This document shows positions 1-13,100 of a DNA stretch of 64,000 nucleotides, in pieces. This DNA comes from Bagarius yarrelli (lineage: Eukaryota; Chordata; Actinopteri; Siluriformes; Sisoridae): positions 2,568,501 through 2,632,500 of the forward strand of contig VCAZ01000063.1 in assembly GCA_005784505.1 (NCBI GenBank). Direction: 5' to 3'. The notes below the pieces were generated by a model. It made no database searches. It saw only the letters and a list, made by a program, of their open reading frames with translations, and had not been told where the DNA came from. Both the position numbers and the translations under genes were made by a program. How positions within the stretch are numbered: the stretch's first letter is position 1; every line of letters starts with the position of its first letter.

Positions 1-205
1 AGACATCATAGCCGGTCTCACCACTGTCTTGTACACCTTCCCCTTAATTCTAGCTGATATTCTTCTGTCACACATCACTCCTGACACGTTTCTCCACCCA
101 TTCCAACCTGCCTGTACTCGCTTCTTTTTAAACCTTTTTTTACACACTCCCAATTGCTCTGGACTGTTGGCCCCAAAAGTTTCAACCAATATTCTAAAGC
201 CTATA
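1..205 (-). mobile_element. RTE-type LINE fragment (reverse transcriptase C-terminal part)
   Basis: Read on the minus strand, the first ~150 bases give a continuous peptide containing RVQAGWNGWRNVSGVMCDRR followed by ISARIKGKVYKTVVRPAMMS. This is the region after the catalytic RT core in RTE-clade non-LTR retrotransposons, which are common in fish. The upstream part of the fragment carries stops and frameshifts, so it is dead. The element runs off the window edge. Confidence 0.7.
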
Positions 206-334
206 TATGGATGATATAACCCGTCCATACTTCTACTTAAGAACTTTTTACCGTAGACATCATGAGTCTCAGACCTAGAGACACAAGCAGTTCACTAATG
301 GTGACTAGAGGTGTGGACGTGATTTTGCTAAAAA
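206..334. other. Short non-coding spacer
   Basis: No reading frame or recognisable repeat is seen between the LINE fragment and the TIR element. Confidence 0.4.
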
Positions 335-1181
335 AGATGTGATCCTGGATTATTAACATCCTTTGTTAACCCCAGATCAACATTTCAATCAACCAATTAT
401 AACCATTATTCATGTAATATTATAAATTATATCATGTAATATTATACATGTATTTATTTAAAAGAAAAAAACATTAAATACTTAAATGACATAAGTAATA
501 CATTACATGCTGTACTGAACAATTGCATACAATATTTATGTGCAGTTCAGTTAATGGGTAAACATTTCTCTCGCCTTCATTATTAAAAATAGATGTGTGT
601 GTGCAGTAAAATGTATTTAGGTACGCAAGCATGAATAAAAAGTAAATTAACTATTTTTTTTCGGTATTTATGGTTATAAAAATATGTCTTGTGATGTCAA
701 AAGGTTGTGATTTAATTAAAACATAAACCCTGTTTTATGGTAAGAATGTTGTTCTATTGTGGTTTTACAGGTTTGCTGTTTTGGAGCATTTTACATTGTT
801 TAATTGTTCATTAGCGATTATTTATAATTTACTGACTAAATTTATTAATGTTTATTTTGGTTCATCATAATTAACACAGTTTAAATTCACTAATTTGGGC
901 TATTGTAAAATATTTTAATATAGTTTGTCGAATCTCGTGTTTTGATCTATTGTTATTCCAGAAATCGTCATTGTCAGTGACAGTCTTATAAACCAATAAA
1001 CTATTTTTTCAGCATTTACTCAGATGTTCAGTTTGTTCGTGGACAAAAAAAAAGTGATTCAAAAATGGATTAAGGCGGATTTAATCGGCACATACTGATG
1101 ATATCAGATAATTATGATTGGGTGATTAAAATGTTGATTCAGGATGTTAGGACAAAGGGTATAAATCCAGGATCACATCCT
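335..1181. mobile_element. Non-autonomous DNA transposon with ~70-bp terminal inverted repeats
   Basis: The left end starts GATGTGATCCTGGATT and continues through ATCAACATTTCAATCA. The reverse complement of 1,090-1,181 reads GATGTGATCCTGGATT and then ATCAACATTTTAATCA, so the two ends are imperfect inverted repeats of about 70 bp. The interior is AT-rich with no coding frame. Family unknown. Confidence 0.55.
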
Positions 1182-1643
1182 TCTTGGAAAAATTAAAACA
1201 TACTGTTGGCTTTACATAGTTTTTGTTCTAATTCTGTCTAATCTAAAGTTTTGAGCTCATATATTAGATATAAAACTGTTGTTGCAATGTCACTAATTTG
1301 ATTGCCAGGCTCTGTTCTGTTCAAATATATGCTTTAATATATGTAAAAAGATTTCCAGTTGTCTCAGCACAAATCTATGCTGTAATGGACTAAACATGTT
1401 ATTCTCCTAGTTTACAATGAAGGAAAGATGACTACAGATGCCAAAAGTGGGAACTGTTATATGCTGACCCAATCAAATCTAAGTCATATCAAAAAATGTA
1501 TGTTACTGTTGTGGGTGTTACTGCTTCATAATGCAACATGAGCAGCAATTCAAAAAGATGTAGTCCACTGGTGCCACATGCCATGTCATTGTTTTTATCC
1601 TTGTTTTCATACTGCTAGGTATTCATTAAAATGTAAGCAAACA

Positions 1644-2193
1644 GAGGTGGGTAGTAACGTGTTACATTTACTTGTGTAAATGTAGTAATTTGTTTTCATC
1701 ATGTTATGTTTAAAGAAAATGTGACATATGTGGAACCCTCTCATTTTTCAAGCTTAGTTTGGAAAATATTGATTAAAGAGGAAAAGATGCGGGTATATCA
1801 GTGGAGACAGGGGACACTTATGGACTCACATTTAATCAATTTATTTACTCCAAGGAGTGAAAAAGAACAGTTACATAATGTGATGCTTTCTATGTGACCA
1901 AAACAAGTTAACATATCCGTCTGAGAAAACATGTTTTGGTGAGACTCATGATAATGGCTATTTAAGGAGGATTCTGTAATTATAGTCACTTTAACTTTAT
2001 TGTAAATTACTTTAAAATCTTACACATGAACTTATTTTTTTGTCTTTTTATCATTTGATACTTTATTATTCCTACTCAAGCAATTTTAAACATTAATACA
2101 TTCTCGCTTATTTGAGTAATTCTTTATTTTTATTTATTATTATTATTTTCTTATACGTAAACACGCTGTCTACTCGCTGTCTACCCACCTTTA
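1644..2193. mobile_element. MITE-like element with AGAGGTGGGT ends (copy 1)
   Basis: The left edge reads CAGAGGTGGGTAGTAACG and the right edge CTACCCACCT, an inverted pair. The same termini bound another copy at 42,188-42,812. The interior has only short, non-conserved ORFs. It is a non-coding interspersed repeat. Confidence 0.5.
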
Positions 2194-3290
2194 AAAAGTA
2201 GCAATTATCTGCAGCAGGAATTATGAATGAAGCCACATTTTATACCCTACCCAATTTTCTTATTAAATCTTATTTAATTACTTTTTATCACTCGTCATTC
2301 GATTAGTAGTTTTATTCACATGCTAAATTAATAGTTTTAGCTTCCACACAATTTTACAGGCAGCTTGTCTAAATTTTTCTTTGGATTTTGGATTTGATTC
2401 GCCTGATTTGCACAAGATCCTGGTATATTTTTTCTTCCCAATGGGAAAACTTGCAATATCTCACCTTTCACTCAGCTCTTCCCATCATACAATAGCCACA
2501 AGCATGATAGGGTAAAAAAACACGTCTGCCCAAGACATGTAGCATCACAGAAAGGTGTAGCGCAAAGACCTATCTACCCTCTTCCTACAGATTTTAATAA
2601 AAGGCTATTAACAGGAGAGTGGGAATAGCACATGTTTAGGACTTTTTCATAGTTACGTTGTAGAAATTGTAGGCCTTTTCCTTTCCAACAGCAAATGCCA
2701 AAATCAGCTGTGTCTAACATTAATACTCTTTATACCTACAGTAGCACTATTTAATGAAAACATACTGAACTAAAACGCTTTCTCTGTTTGATATATTAAA
2801 ATCACCAATAAATGCACACTCCCTTGAAGGTTTTTACTAATTATGTTACTGATTATGTTAATAACTGTGTCATTTAACATTTAAAAAATTAAAACTCACC
2901 TATATTATGTACTAAATATATTCAACTCGGATATAAATTTCAAAACATAACCATTGGTGCGCTGTAGTAGTAGTACCATGGCTGAGAGAGGAATAGAGTT
3001 ATTTAGTTGTTATTCTGTGTTAAAAAAAAGGGAGACGTGAAGAGGAATAACGGAAAAAAGTTTAAATTTGGAGGGTAGGTTGCCTTTTTCCCTGCTTTGA
3101 CCGCGTCTGTCACCATGCCAACAGTGAGCTTAGACCTTGGGTTTATTGGAAGAATTTAACTTTAATGTGGGCAGCTGCTTCTGGATTTATAATGGTACAC
3201 ATTTATACAAAAGGCCTAAGAAATACAGAATAAAGTGTTTAGCTTACTGAGTTTTTTTTTTAAATAAATTAATTAATTAAAAAAAAAAAA

Positions 3291-3348
<58 letters not shown>

Positions 3349-4290
3349 TATATATATAATATAAAGAGAGAGCGAGAGACATCTTACAGTGATAGGAGTG
3401 TATGTGTTTTTGGGTCTTTGTTAATACACAAGCTTTGAAACTAAAGCTGATTTTCTTTTAATTTACAAACTACGCTTTCAATCACACCACAGACTTTTTA
3501 AAGCAGCACTGAAAGTATGAAAAAGTTCATTGTCTCAGCATTATTTCTTTTAAAGATGCTTATGAATCCATAATGCTAATAAGCACACTTGACGAGCCAA
3601 ATCTAACCTGGAACCACAGCTTGGTATTTGTAAACACTTATGCTCTCAATAAGAAACAAGAAATTTGGGATTTGTAGAACACACTTATGCTTTCCAGCAA
3701 AGTTTATAATCCTATGACTGGTCATCCTTCCTGTATAGCGGCTCAGAAACAGGGGGCTGCTATGTTTACAGCTGCAGTAAAAGATTTTTCTTGACAGCCA
3801 GCTTCAAAATAAAGAAGCATTGAGTACTGGATGGGGATGTAAGACAGATGTCACCAAGTGTGCTCTTTTGCACTGTGCCCGACAAGAGGAAAATGCCACA
3901 ACATCATGATTTACTCAAGTGCTTCGAATAAAGTCATACAGAAACGTTATTTTTGGAAGTATTATTCTCAAATTTGAATCAATACATGGTCAAACATTTA
4001 GCTTTATTTTTATGCTGTTCAGGCTTTTGTTTTGCCCTAAATGAGTCCATATAAAGGAAGCACTTATGATTTTGTGCACCAAAATTTCAAATGTATAATT
4101 TTAAACAAGGCCAAATTTGTGAATATAAACCACGGTATTTAAGAGCTACAGACATTTTTATTTTATTTAATTATAGGGGCACAGGTAGAAAGGAAGACTG
4201 GATAAATAGCTACCATACCAATTCACTCTGATAGTATTGCAATTACAAACAGGTCAGTCTTAGACACAACCAGTGCTGTTAATGCCTGCA
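2194..4290. other. AT-rich intergenic DNA, no gene seen
   Basis: No ORF with coding character or splice-supported exon was found on either strand. Apart from the TA microsatellite, nothing can be named. Confidence 0.45.
3294..3362. repeat. (TA)n microsatellite
   Basis: Near-perfect TA dinucleotide run with short A-rich interruptions, flanked by an A/T-rich tract on the left and a GA-rich tract on the right. Confidence 0.9.
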
Positions 4291-4294
4291 TTTT

Positions 4295-4445
4295 ATCAGT
4301 AGGGAAGTGGTAGATCAGTGATTAAGGTATTTGGCCTGCTGACCAGAAGATCATAAGTTAAATTCTCATGATTCTATGTTAACTTGTAACTCCATGTTAC
4401 TTGGCGTATTGCATAAAACTGGGTGATGAAGAACAGTACTGTATA
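4295..4445 (+). mobile_element. Degenerate tRNA-derived SINE, family A
   Basis: It starts with a diverged form of the tRNA-like head seen in other copies (GTGGT...TCAGTGATTAAGG), followed by the remnant of a B-box region (AAGTTAAATTCTCATGATTC). It is strongly decayed relative to copies at 61,848 and 55,890. Confidence 0.4.
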
Positions 4446-4564
4446 CTGAAGTTCCCAGATTTCCTATAGTGGTATTAACATAAATGGATTGGAGTTATCG
4501 TCTCAAATGTTAAAGCCTAGAACTGCAAGATTATACCAAATGTGATGCAGAGTTCCACACTGTT

Positions 4565-4760
4565 ACTAAAGCTTTATTAAATCATTTGCATTCAGTGCCC
4601 TATGCCAATAAAAGCTCCACAAAAACATGGTGTGTTCTGGTTGGTGTGGAAAAACTTGAGTGTCCTGCAAAGAGCCCTGAGTCTAACTGAAAACTCAACT
4701 GAACACCTTTGGGTTTAAATTGGAACACCAGCTGGCTGTATAATATGTACATCATTTACT
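4565..4760 (+). mobile_element. Tc1/mariner-derived fragment
   Basis: Contains GAGTGTCCTGCAAAGAGCCC and CTGAACACCTTTGGG, which match the same stretch in copies at 13,975, 19,495, 23,440 and 33,405. This corresponds to the late catalytic region of a Tc1-like transposase (HP..LNTFG-like). Non-functional. Confidence 0.55.
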
Positions 4761-5025
4761 GACATATAATAAAAACTTCTAAGCACACAATTTAAACAAA
4801 GCTCATTAATTAAATCTAAAGTTTACTGATTATTTTAATGCTTATATAAAGGAACAGGACAAAGTATTCATTTTTGCTATTAGAGCTGATGGTCACAGTA
4901 CATTTTGTGCATGCTCTTTTTGCAAGATCTGCAGTGAGGATCGCTCAACCTGTGAACACCATCAGCTATTCAGTTTCAGCTACTATTTTCTCTCTCTTCC
5001 TCAGTTTCTTTCTCCCTTTCTCACT

Positions 5026-5072
5026 ATTTGTCTCTCTCTCTCTCTCTCTCTATTCCGCTCTCTCTCTCTCTG
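5026..5072. repeat. (CT)n-rich microsatellite
   Basis: Interrupted CT run. It makes the overlapping 113-aa open frame low-complexity and not a credible gene. Confidence 0.75.
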
Positions 5073-5944
5073 AACTGGACAGATTGCTCTGTGGGTGGTT
5101 TTGCACAGTGTTTCAGCATTTTCTCTCCTGCTCTTCTTTTGCTGTTTCTTGCACACACATGCGCATACACACTCACACACACAAAAACGAAAAGGTATTA
5201 CTTAATAGCTATTAAACAGTGAATCATTCTTTAGTTACATCACACAAAAAAATATTTATTACCAAATTTAATATCGAAATGAATACAAAAAGTGTAAAGA
5301 GGAATTAAATGTTTGATTTGGCTACGAGGTGTTACTGTGCATTCAGAGTGCTGATCCTGTAGCAGTCTGACTCATACTGCAGTCTATATGTGCATTTTTG
5401 GATAAAATGAGAAAATGTTGATATACATAATAAACCGAAAATATATACAGAGTGGTCCAAATAGTAAGCTGTACATTACTAATTATGTGGGATAGATAAA
5501 GTTATTCACTTACAGTATGTGACTCTATTATGTCATGTTCTTGCCAGTCGAGATAACAGAACAGATCTTTTGTTTACTTAGTTTTGAAAATGGACATTAA
5601 ATTAAAGTAACTCTTCTTTCTGCATGAGCAAGATAGGTTTAGATTATAAATAAAAAAAGAGTGAGAGCAGAGCGTTGCCGTGGGTTACCACTACATTAAG
5701 AAGCTGGTCTTCAGAGCTATTCTGTGGCAGATGAGAGAAAATGTGTGTGTATATTTTTGTGTGTGTGCACTTAAATTTGCTATTGTTTTGTCAGTAATAT
5801 TTGGTGACCTTATGCGTACAATAATTAAATATATTATATTTGTCTACAAATCGGTGTAGTTTTGACGGATAACATAAGATTACTGATAAATAATTCATCT
5901 TGGGTAAAGTTTATCTTCGGGTGAACTACAGCAGGTTATAGACA
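5073..5944. other. Non-coding intergenic DNA
   Basis: No gene or recognised repeat family seen. Short CA- and TG-rich tracts occur near 5,155 and 5,745. Confidence 0.4.
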
Positions 5945-6060
5945 GTTACATTTACATATACATTTCTGGCATTAGAGCGACTTACACCTATCTATTTTTT
6001 AATCCATCTGAGCAGTTGAGGGTTAAGGGCCTTTTTCAGGGGCTAAGCAGTGGCAGATTT
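5945..6060 (-). mobile_element. SINE tail fragment, family A
   Basis: Holds the minus-oriented tail and centre of the local SINE family (TGGCATTAGAGCGACTTACA, then GAGGGTTAAGGGCC and AAGCAGTGGCAG). The tRNA-like head is absent. Confidence 0.6.
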
Positions 6061-6304
6061 GTTATCATTTTTAATCAGCCGTTTAACACATATATCGCTG
6101 TGTCACTTCACCGTTTGTTCATTCTTGCGAGGAACCCCATAAAATAACCAAAGCATAACCTTTATAATAAAAACAAAACTACCATGTAACTACTCATTTA
6201 CAGTAACGTCTATGTATCATGGCATTGCATTGGCACTTGGACTGGTGGTCTAACAACACACACAAACAAAGACACACAGATTTTTGCATAAACATTTAAC
6301 GTTT

Positions 6305-6685
6305 ATTTTAGAATTGTTTAAGGGGTTTACCGATGGTACATTTCTCTGTTTGAGGGGTAAACCAATGGTACATTTTCCTGTATGAGGGATATACCAATGG
6401 AACCTTTTTTGTATGAGGGGTAAACCAATGGTACATTTTCTTGTTTGCGGGGTATACCAGTGGTGCCTTTTCTAGTTTAGGGGTATACCAATGGTGCCTT
6501 TTCTTGTTTAAGGGGTATACCAATGGTGCCTTTTCTTGTTTAAGGGGTATACCAATGGTTCATTTTCTTGTTTAAGGGGTACACTAATGGTACCTTTTCT
6601 TGTTTAAGGGGTAAACTAATGGTGCATATGTTTTTTGTGTAAGGGGTATACCAATGGTGCATTTTTTGGTTTGAGGGGTTTATGT
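6305..6685. repeat. 32-bp tandem minisatellite, about 11-12 copies
   Basis: The unit is roughly GGGGTATACCAATGGTGCC followed by TTTTCTTGTTTAA. Copies differ by 1-5 substitutions. Because 32 is not a multiple of 3, the minus-strand 71-aa ORF across it cycles through frames and reads as a Tyr/Lys/His repeat. It is not evidence of a gene. No CRISPR-like spacers are present: the units abut. Confidence 0.85.
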
Positions 6686-7349
6686 GTTGGTTAGGTTATA
6701 TATAAAATAAACACAATAGGGTGTAATAAATTGGAAAATAAACAATTATTTGGTGGTGTAGTAACGCTCTAAAATCAGCACGTTGTTTTCCTTTAACTCT
6801 AATATTAGAAACTTGCCATTTAGCACACCCTGTGTTGTTGTATTCTGTTCATATACAAACACATTTGTGCAATAATTGTTTCCACAGTAATTATATTCAT
6901 TATATTAACAGCAAAAGGCAAAACAAACACAAATATGCTGTTTGTTTACTGTCCTACTGTTTGCAAAACGATTTACAGCCGCCTCCTACAGTACACTTGT
7001 GCTAATATTTATCTGTGGGAATTAAATCTATAACAGCAGCACTTTCCATTTGGAACAATTTGAAATAACAAGTGTTTACATTCCTTAAAAAAAATCTCAC
7101 CTTTAGCATGTTGTGTTCATTAAAGCTGTAGATGCTGAGGCGCTGGTGAAAAAATGACATATTTTGAAGGTTCTTCTATTTGAAAAAATTGTTGAAAGCA
7201 GTTTTCTAACTTTAACCTGTCCCCACCAAAATTGTTATACTTAATACTTAAATATTACCTTGTTGTGTCATGTGTGTTTTAGTGCCCCCATTCTGAATGA
7301 GCTTTGTGCTATTTCTGCCTGGTTGTTTATCTGATGGATAAATTCACCC
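6686..7349. other. Non-coding intergenic DNA
   Basis: No convincing coding sequence or named repeat seen on either strand. Confidence 0.4.
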
Positions 7350-8600
7350 TGTATGTTTTGGCAGAGCAGATGTAGATCTACTCTCTGGTTCAGTCTGGCA
7401 CATCTAGGCTCACTGAGCCTGGACACCGTGGTGCAGTCATGGCTAATGTTACCTCTGTACGTGTTTCCCCAATTTCTTCCACAATATCCCAGCTTATCTT
7501 CCCTGACCCTCTGTCCTTTATCTCTACAATTATCAATGGTTCCTTAGCACCTGATTAAGAACTGGCTTCCATCAAAAAAGAATGGGTTATTACCCTCCCG
7601 AAGACTCCTGCTCTCGATTCATCAGACATTAACAACTATAAACCGGTGGCACTTCTCTCTCTACTTTATGAAATACTTAAACGCTATGTTTATAATCAAT
7701 TGTCTTTCGATGCCCTCTAAACCCAGTCTCTTGACAAAGTAATCTTTTCACATGGGTTCTTTTACCGCTATGCTGATGACAATCAACTCGTCTTTTTTCT
7801 TTCTTGCTACACCACTCTATCTGCTCAAATCTCAGCATGTTTGGCATTCATATTGTTGTAGATGGCAGCTGATCTTATCACCTGAAACTTAACCCCAGGA
7901 AAACTAAACTGCTTTTTTATTCCAGGTGATTTATCCAGGTCCATGCCAGGACTTTGTGCTCTATGATCTTACATTGAACTGTTGCTTGCTTTTTTGGGGC
8001 AATCATGAGCAATCGACTCTACTTTACCACATATGTTGCCAATTTAACACAGTCCTCTCGATGCATAATTACAAATATTAGAAAGATTTGACCATATTTA
8101 TTCACACAAGCCATTTACTCCTGGCACTTTGACTTATGAGTGAAATTTGTCCTCTGCCTGACTTGTTCTTAACATCCCTTTTTCAACACCGATCCATTTA
8201 CTGGCTTGCATTAGCTGCACATATTAAATTTAAAACAATGATGCTGTCCTACAAAGCTAAAAGCAGAACATTACCCTTTTACCTACAAGAACTGTTTGAC
8301 TGATCCCACCATTCCTCAGGATACATACAAGGTAGGTCTCAAGACCTTTTTCTGTTCTGGCACCAAGGGGGTGGAATGAAATTTTATCTCTGTCAGAACA
8401 GCCGAGTCACTGATTGTCTTCAGGAGACCTTACACTTTCTTAAATACCTCATAACTGATAAACAATTAAAAAAGCAGCTTTTTTCCCAACAGTTTTGTCT
8501 CACTTTGTCATCTAGTAAACCAGAATTTAAAAATGTATTGAAAGAAAAAGCACTTTTTGTATATCGCTTTGGATAGAAATGGCTGCAAAATGTAAATGTA
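7350..8600 (+). mobile_element. Decayed L2-like LINE (reverse transcriptase and 3' end)
   Basis: Around 7,630 the plus strand reads NYKPVALLS followed by KRYVYNQLS, the RT segment of CR1/L2-type LINEs. At 7,771 it reads YADDNQLVFF, the catalytic YADD box. At 7,890-7,920 LTPGKLNC is followed by a PG-L segment. The 3' part (8,300-8,590) has the typical tail with GTGGAATGAA and CAGAACAGCCGAGTCACTG, ending in TTGGATAGAAATGGCTGCAA. Numerous stops and frameshifts; not active. Confidence 0.75.
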
Positions 8601-9949
8601 AAGAATCAAAGCTGTATCACTCGCAAACTTTATACAGTTCTGTCCTGTCTTGCTCTTTTTTGTTAAATGCACTTCATGTAGTTTGTGTATAACTTACTCT
8701 TAGTATTAACATTGCGTTGTTCAGTGTTTTATGTAGCGCCATAATGTAGTGCCGGAGGAAAGTAGTTTCATTTCATTGTTTACTGCACCGGCTATAAATG
8801 GTTGAAATGACAATAAATTGTACACTGTAGCCTTCTTCTGAATAAAGAGATTTGCAAATGGGAACTGAGAGTCAATTTGCAGCTAAACAGCTGCATATAT
8901 GTTCCTTCTAGCAAAAGCCCTATTGTGGCTGTGTGTTTTTGAGTGTCAGAACATGTGTCTCCCAAACAGACTTAAAGCAATAAAACATAACGGATGATTT
9001 TTAGAAAAAGAAATCATAATATAGTCTATTACTGAGAGAAAAGAGGCAAAAAATTATTACAAAAAAAACAATTCGTAGACTCTACACTTGTCCTGCTGTG
9101 TTGTGCAATGAAAATGCAGTCCCGTGTGCCTTTGTGTGTGTGTGTGGTGTATGTGGGTGTGTTATGTAAGGAGTGAAATACAGCAGGGTGTGCTGTAATA
9201 GGAAAGTAATCAATAGTAAAGCGGATTCTTTTCCAGTAATGTCATGTCCCAGGATCTTACATTCCTCACCCGTCACAGCAGTCTGCCGAGGCTAACGATA
9301 TCTGTATTACTTGATGATAAACAACAATAAATTAAATCTTTTATTAAATGTCTCTTTAATAAATGTTTCACCACTTCCCCCTGTTCCACTTTACCCATCC
9401 GCCCCACACGATCATGCCGCATGTCCCATTCATTGTTCACACCTGTTTCATTTTACATCTTATTAGCACCCTGGTTAAGGTTCTGTTTACCAACTTTGCA
9501 TATTTTAAATCTTTTGTTTTGAGTTTTTTTGGACTGTTGTGCAATACATTTGTTAGTTAAAATGTACATTTTAATCGAAGGTTTGCACTAGTCTGTCTCA
9601 TTCTTTCTTTTCTTTTTGTAGGTTTGTATTCAGTCCTCAAAGTCTGTTAACTGAATTTTTAGCTTGCAGTTGCAAATAAGCATTATGAGTAAGAGCTTGG
9701 TTCACAGACAGGAATGAGTAACTGTCATTCTGACTCATCAGTCAGTTGGAGAAGAGAATTGGGGGTGGGGGGTGACACGTGTAGATAGTGACAAAAAGAG
9801 ACAGGTCTTCTACTCTTGGTGTATTCTGCCCACTGCTGGTAAACCCCAGTAACACATCACACTGTTTTTTTATCAGTTCCATTTACTGCAACTGAGTAAA
9901 GTCTATTAAATATACCTTATTGCATCGTGAAATTATTTTTAGAATATTG
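8601..9949. other. Non-coding intergenic DNA
   Basis: No recognised gene. The short ORF on the minus strand near 9,082-9,276 lacks splice or homology support. Confidence 0.4.
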
Positions 9950-10120
9950 CATATCTCATCTTATCCCAGTAAACTGGGGTTAGAACACAGGGTTAGCCAT
10001 GATATAGCACCCCTGAAGCAAAGCGCTGATGAAACAGTGGCAGCTCTGCAGTGGTGGGGCTTGAAATCTGATCTTCCACCCAGAGCCTTAACTATTCGAC
10101 CAAAAACTGACTAACATAAA
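9950..10120 (-). mobile_element. SINE, family B (minus orientation)
   Basis: Contains the inverse of the family B module seen at 39,590: CATATCTCATCTTATCCCAG, GAACACAGGGTTAGC, then CAGTGGTGGGGCTTGAA. Diverged copy lying just beyond the last recognised exon of the minus-strand gene. Confidence 0.55.
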
Positions 10121-10164
10121 GCTGACCATTGTGCCATGACACGCTCTAAACACAAGTGGCTTAC

Positions 10165-13100
10165 CTTCCGACTGGAGGTCATCTTGTACAGGAAACTGAA
10201 TGTTCGGACAAAAGCGTTACCAGGAACTTCCTCTTTATCTTCGTCCCTTACTTCTTTTTTCTCACCCCAACGAAGCGTGGACAGGTCACAGTCTAAACTG
10301 GGACACAGAAAGTAATGATTGTTACAACTGGTACGAGATTATTTAACGTCAAAAACTAATTCAACAATGAACAAAATACTTCCCTGTTTAAATAATGTTA
10401 CATCTTTTATCCATGGGATAAATATGCCCTGTTACTATTATTTCTAGTCCTGCAACATCTCCTTCTACCTCAGGGGTTTTCAGACTAGGGCCCTGCATGG
10501 TGTTGCTAGATTTATTAATGTGACTGTAAATGTCACAATCTCATCTTTTGTTTTATTTACATTTTGCTTTACAAATTAATACAAATATTTTATGTGCAAA
10601 TATTTTAAAAATGCTATTTGGAAAAACATTTCAATAAGCCACAGGTTCCGGTAAAATGTGCTACTTCCATCATATCAGTCCAACAACAGACAATAAATAT
10701 AAATACTGACCAAGGATTTACGCCGATCCATTAGTATATATACACTTGTGTCTGTAATGTTTATTGTCCCAATAGTATTTATATATGTCATTTATATTGG
10801 GGTCACAGACATTCTACTATTACCTGTAACCTTTCTCTTACTACTAATACTACCCTTACTACTTGTAATACGACTTCTAACGCTAACACCTCTATTTATA
10901 CTAATACCACTATCTCTAATTTAACTATTGCTTCTACCTATAATCCTGCCACTCCTGTACTTTAATCAAATGTTTAACATGTCTGTTTTAACTGCTTACA
11001 TGCACTAGTCCTCCCGCTAATACTCCTACATAGTATCCAACTACAAATACTAAATAATAATAATAATAATTATAATAATGATGTTTGAAAAAACTCCAAG
11101 CTCAGGTTACAAACCTTTGAGTTGAGCCTCCACCTTGGTAGCACAGGCCACTTTCTGCATTACCATCTGAGAACAGAAAATGTATCATGGATTAGAGGAG
11201 CTAAGCATGTCCTTTCATAGGAAAAAAGGCCAGACGATTTTTTGACTTCTATGAGGAGAGCCCCTGATCCCATTGGTATTTGAAAGGATCTTATGGGAAT
11301 GATGGAATGTTTGTGGGACATGTTCAAAAGGTCAGGATGAAAGAGCAAACATTACACATTACACACACTAAGACACACACTGTTTTCTTACTATAGCAGT
11401 AGGAGTGTGGACGAGGGGCAGACGACTTTGGGGTTGCGTCTCAGCACGCAAAGGCTTGGAGCGGAGACACTGCAGCTATACATCTGGCATGCCTGCTCCT
11501 AGATTTCACAGGGTAACTTATCAACAATGTTTCACAACAGTACCAAATTTTTAAATCAAAAGGTTATTAATTAAAAGGAATTGATTAAAACAATATAGCT
11601 GTATTATAGTTAGTGGCCTTGATCAGGGGCCCAGCAGTAGCAAGTTGGATATGCTGGGAATTGAACCCACAATCTTATGGTTACTAGTACAATACATTAA
11701 CCACAGTGCTACCACTTCCCTTAGGTTAACTCAACCTTTTCTTTTATTCTTTTTAACTGAATTTGTGACTATTAACTGTAATAATAATTAAAAAAATATA
11801 ATATCATTAAAATATTATTATAGCTAATTTATTAAAATTACAATTTTAATAAAATTACAGCAAATCATTATACTAGGCATTTTCAAAACTTTTTTGTCAA
11901 ACAAATCAAGAGAAACATAATGAATTTTCTGTGTTCTTTAAATCTTTCACACGGTAACATTCATAAATGTAGGGTCTCTATATGATATGTTCATGGTATA
12001 AACATATACTTATATAACATATAAAATGCTCTCTTGTCCAATAAAGGCTGCTTTGGTGTCCAGACCCTCAGTGACTTGTCTGATGAATCTCATGAATAGA
12101 CAAGTGTGTAATCAGCAAACAGTGTTTTTATGCACACCTCCAGTGGGGAGCAGAGCTGTGGCTGTGTCTCAATCCCAGCTTCCTCTTCAGTAAGAGAGGA
12201 TAAAGACCCCTCACCGGTAACGGACCTGCGCATGTCTCTTGCTTTACGGCATCCCAGAGCACCACCCAGTACCAAAGCCATCTCCTCCATGTCCAGATCC
12301 TCCAAACTGACACTGGCAATGTATAAGAAAAAGAAAGAGGGAAAGAAAGACAAAAAGAGAGAGAGATTGGCTGAGAAAGAAAATAAAGAAGATCTAAGCA
12401 CTTGTATGCAAGTAGGGATAAAAGTCTTATGTTTCCTAACAAACCAATCAAGAACAAAATCTATGCAATTACACATACTGCATGTCACAAGCAAGGTTAC
12501 TTTTACCAATGTGTAGTGTGTATATATAAATGTGTGTATATGAATGTCTACCTGCGTGTGTCATTAGTTGGGCTTCCCTGTGCCACTGCACCAGGTTCCC
12601 AGCTGTGTCTCCTCCAGGCATCAAGGTGGGGAAGGTGGCGTGTGGCATGAGAGCGAAAGGTCACGACACCTGACCTTGCAGGAGAGACTGGTGGAGAGGG
12701 CAGAGCAGAGCATGGAAAAGGAGCGGGAAAGCAGCTGTTGGGATGAGGGGAAGAGGGAGGAGTGTTTGCCATCTACAGAGACAAAAAAAATAGAAGTTAG
12801 CTATCCAAGTGCCCGAAGTCTATTTCCAACATTCCAACAATATTAACTTAAATAAACATATAGAAAGTCATTCAGAGCAAACATTTCTGTAAAAATATTT
12901 CATATAACAACGCGAAGATTTAGATGTTCATTGCAAACACATATAAATTCTATTCATCCATCCATATCTCAAAAGATCTGGACTGCATGTTGGCCAATTC
13001 TGCACTTGGACCAGTCCTTTTATTGTTAATAGCTGAATTGTGTGGTTTTGCATTGTCCTGCTGAAATACATTTCAGGTCTTCCCTGAAATACATGTCGTC

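Noticed and set aside
4874..5222. 113-aa plus-strand ORF rich in Ser/Leu/Phe
   Set aside because: Crosses a CT microsatellite and a CA tract; low-complexity, no homology.
6305..6685. CRISPR-like regular repeat
   Set aside because: Units abut with no unique spacers and the setting is eukaryotic; it is a minisatellite.
12130..12846. Overlapping plus-strand ORFs of 128 and 92 aa
   Set aside because: They are antisense to minus-strand exons that have splice borders and in-phase joins; the minus reading explains the open frame.
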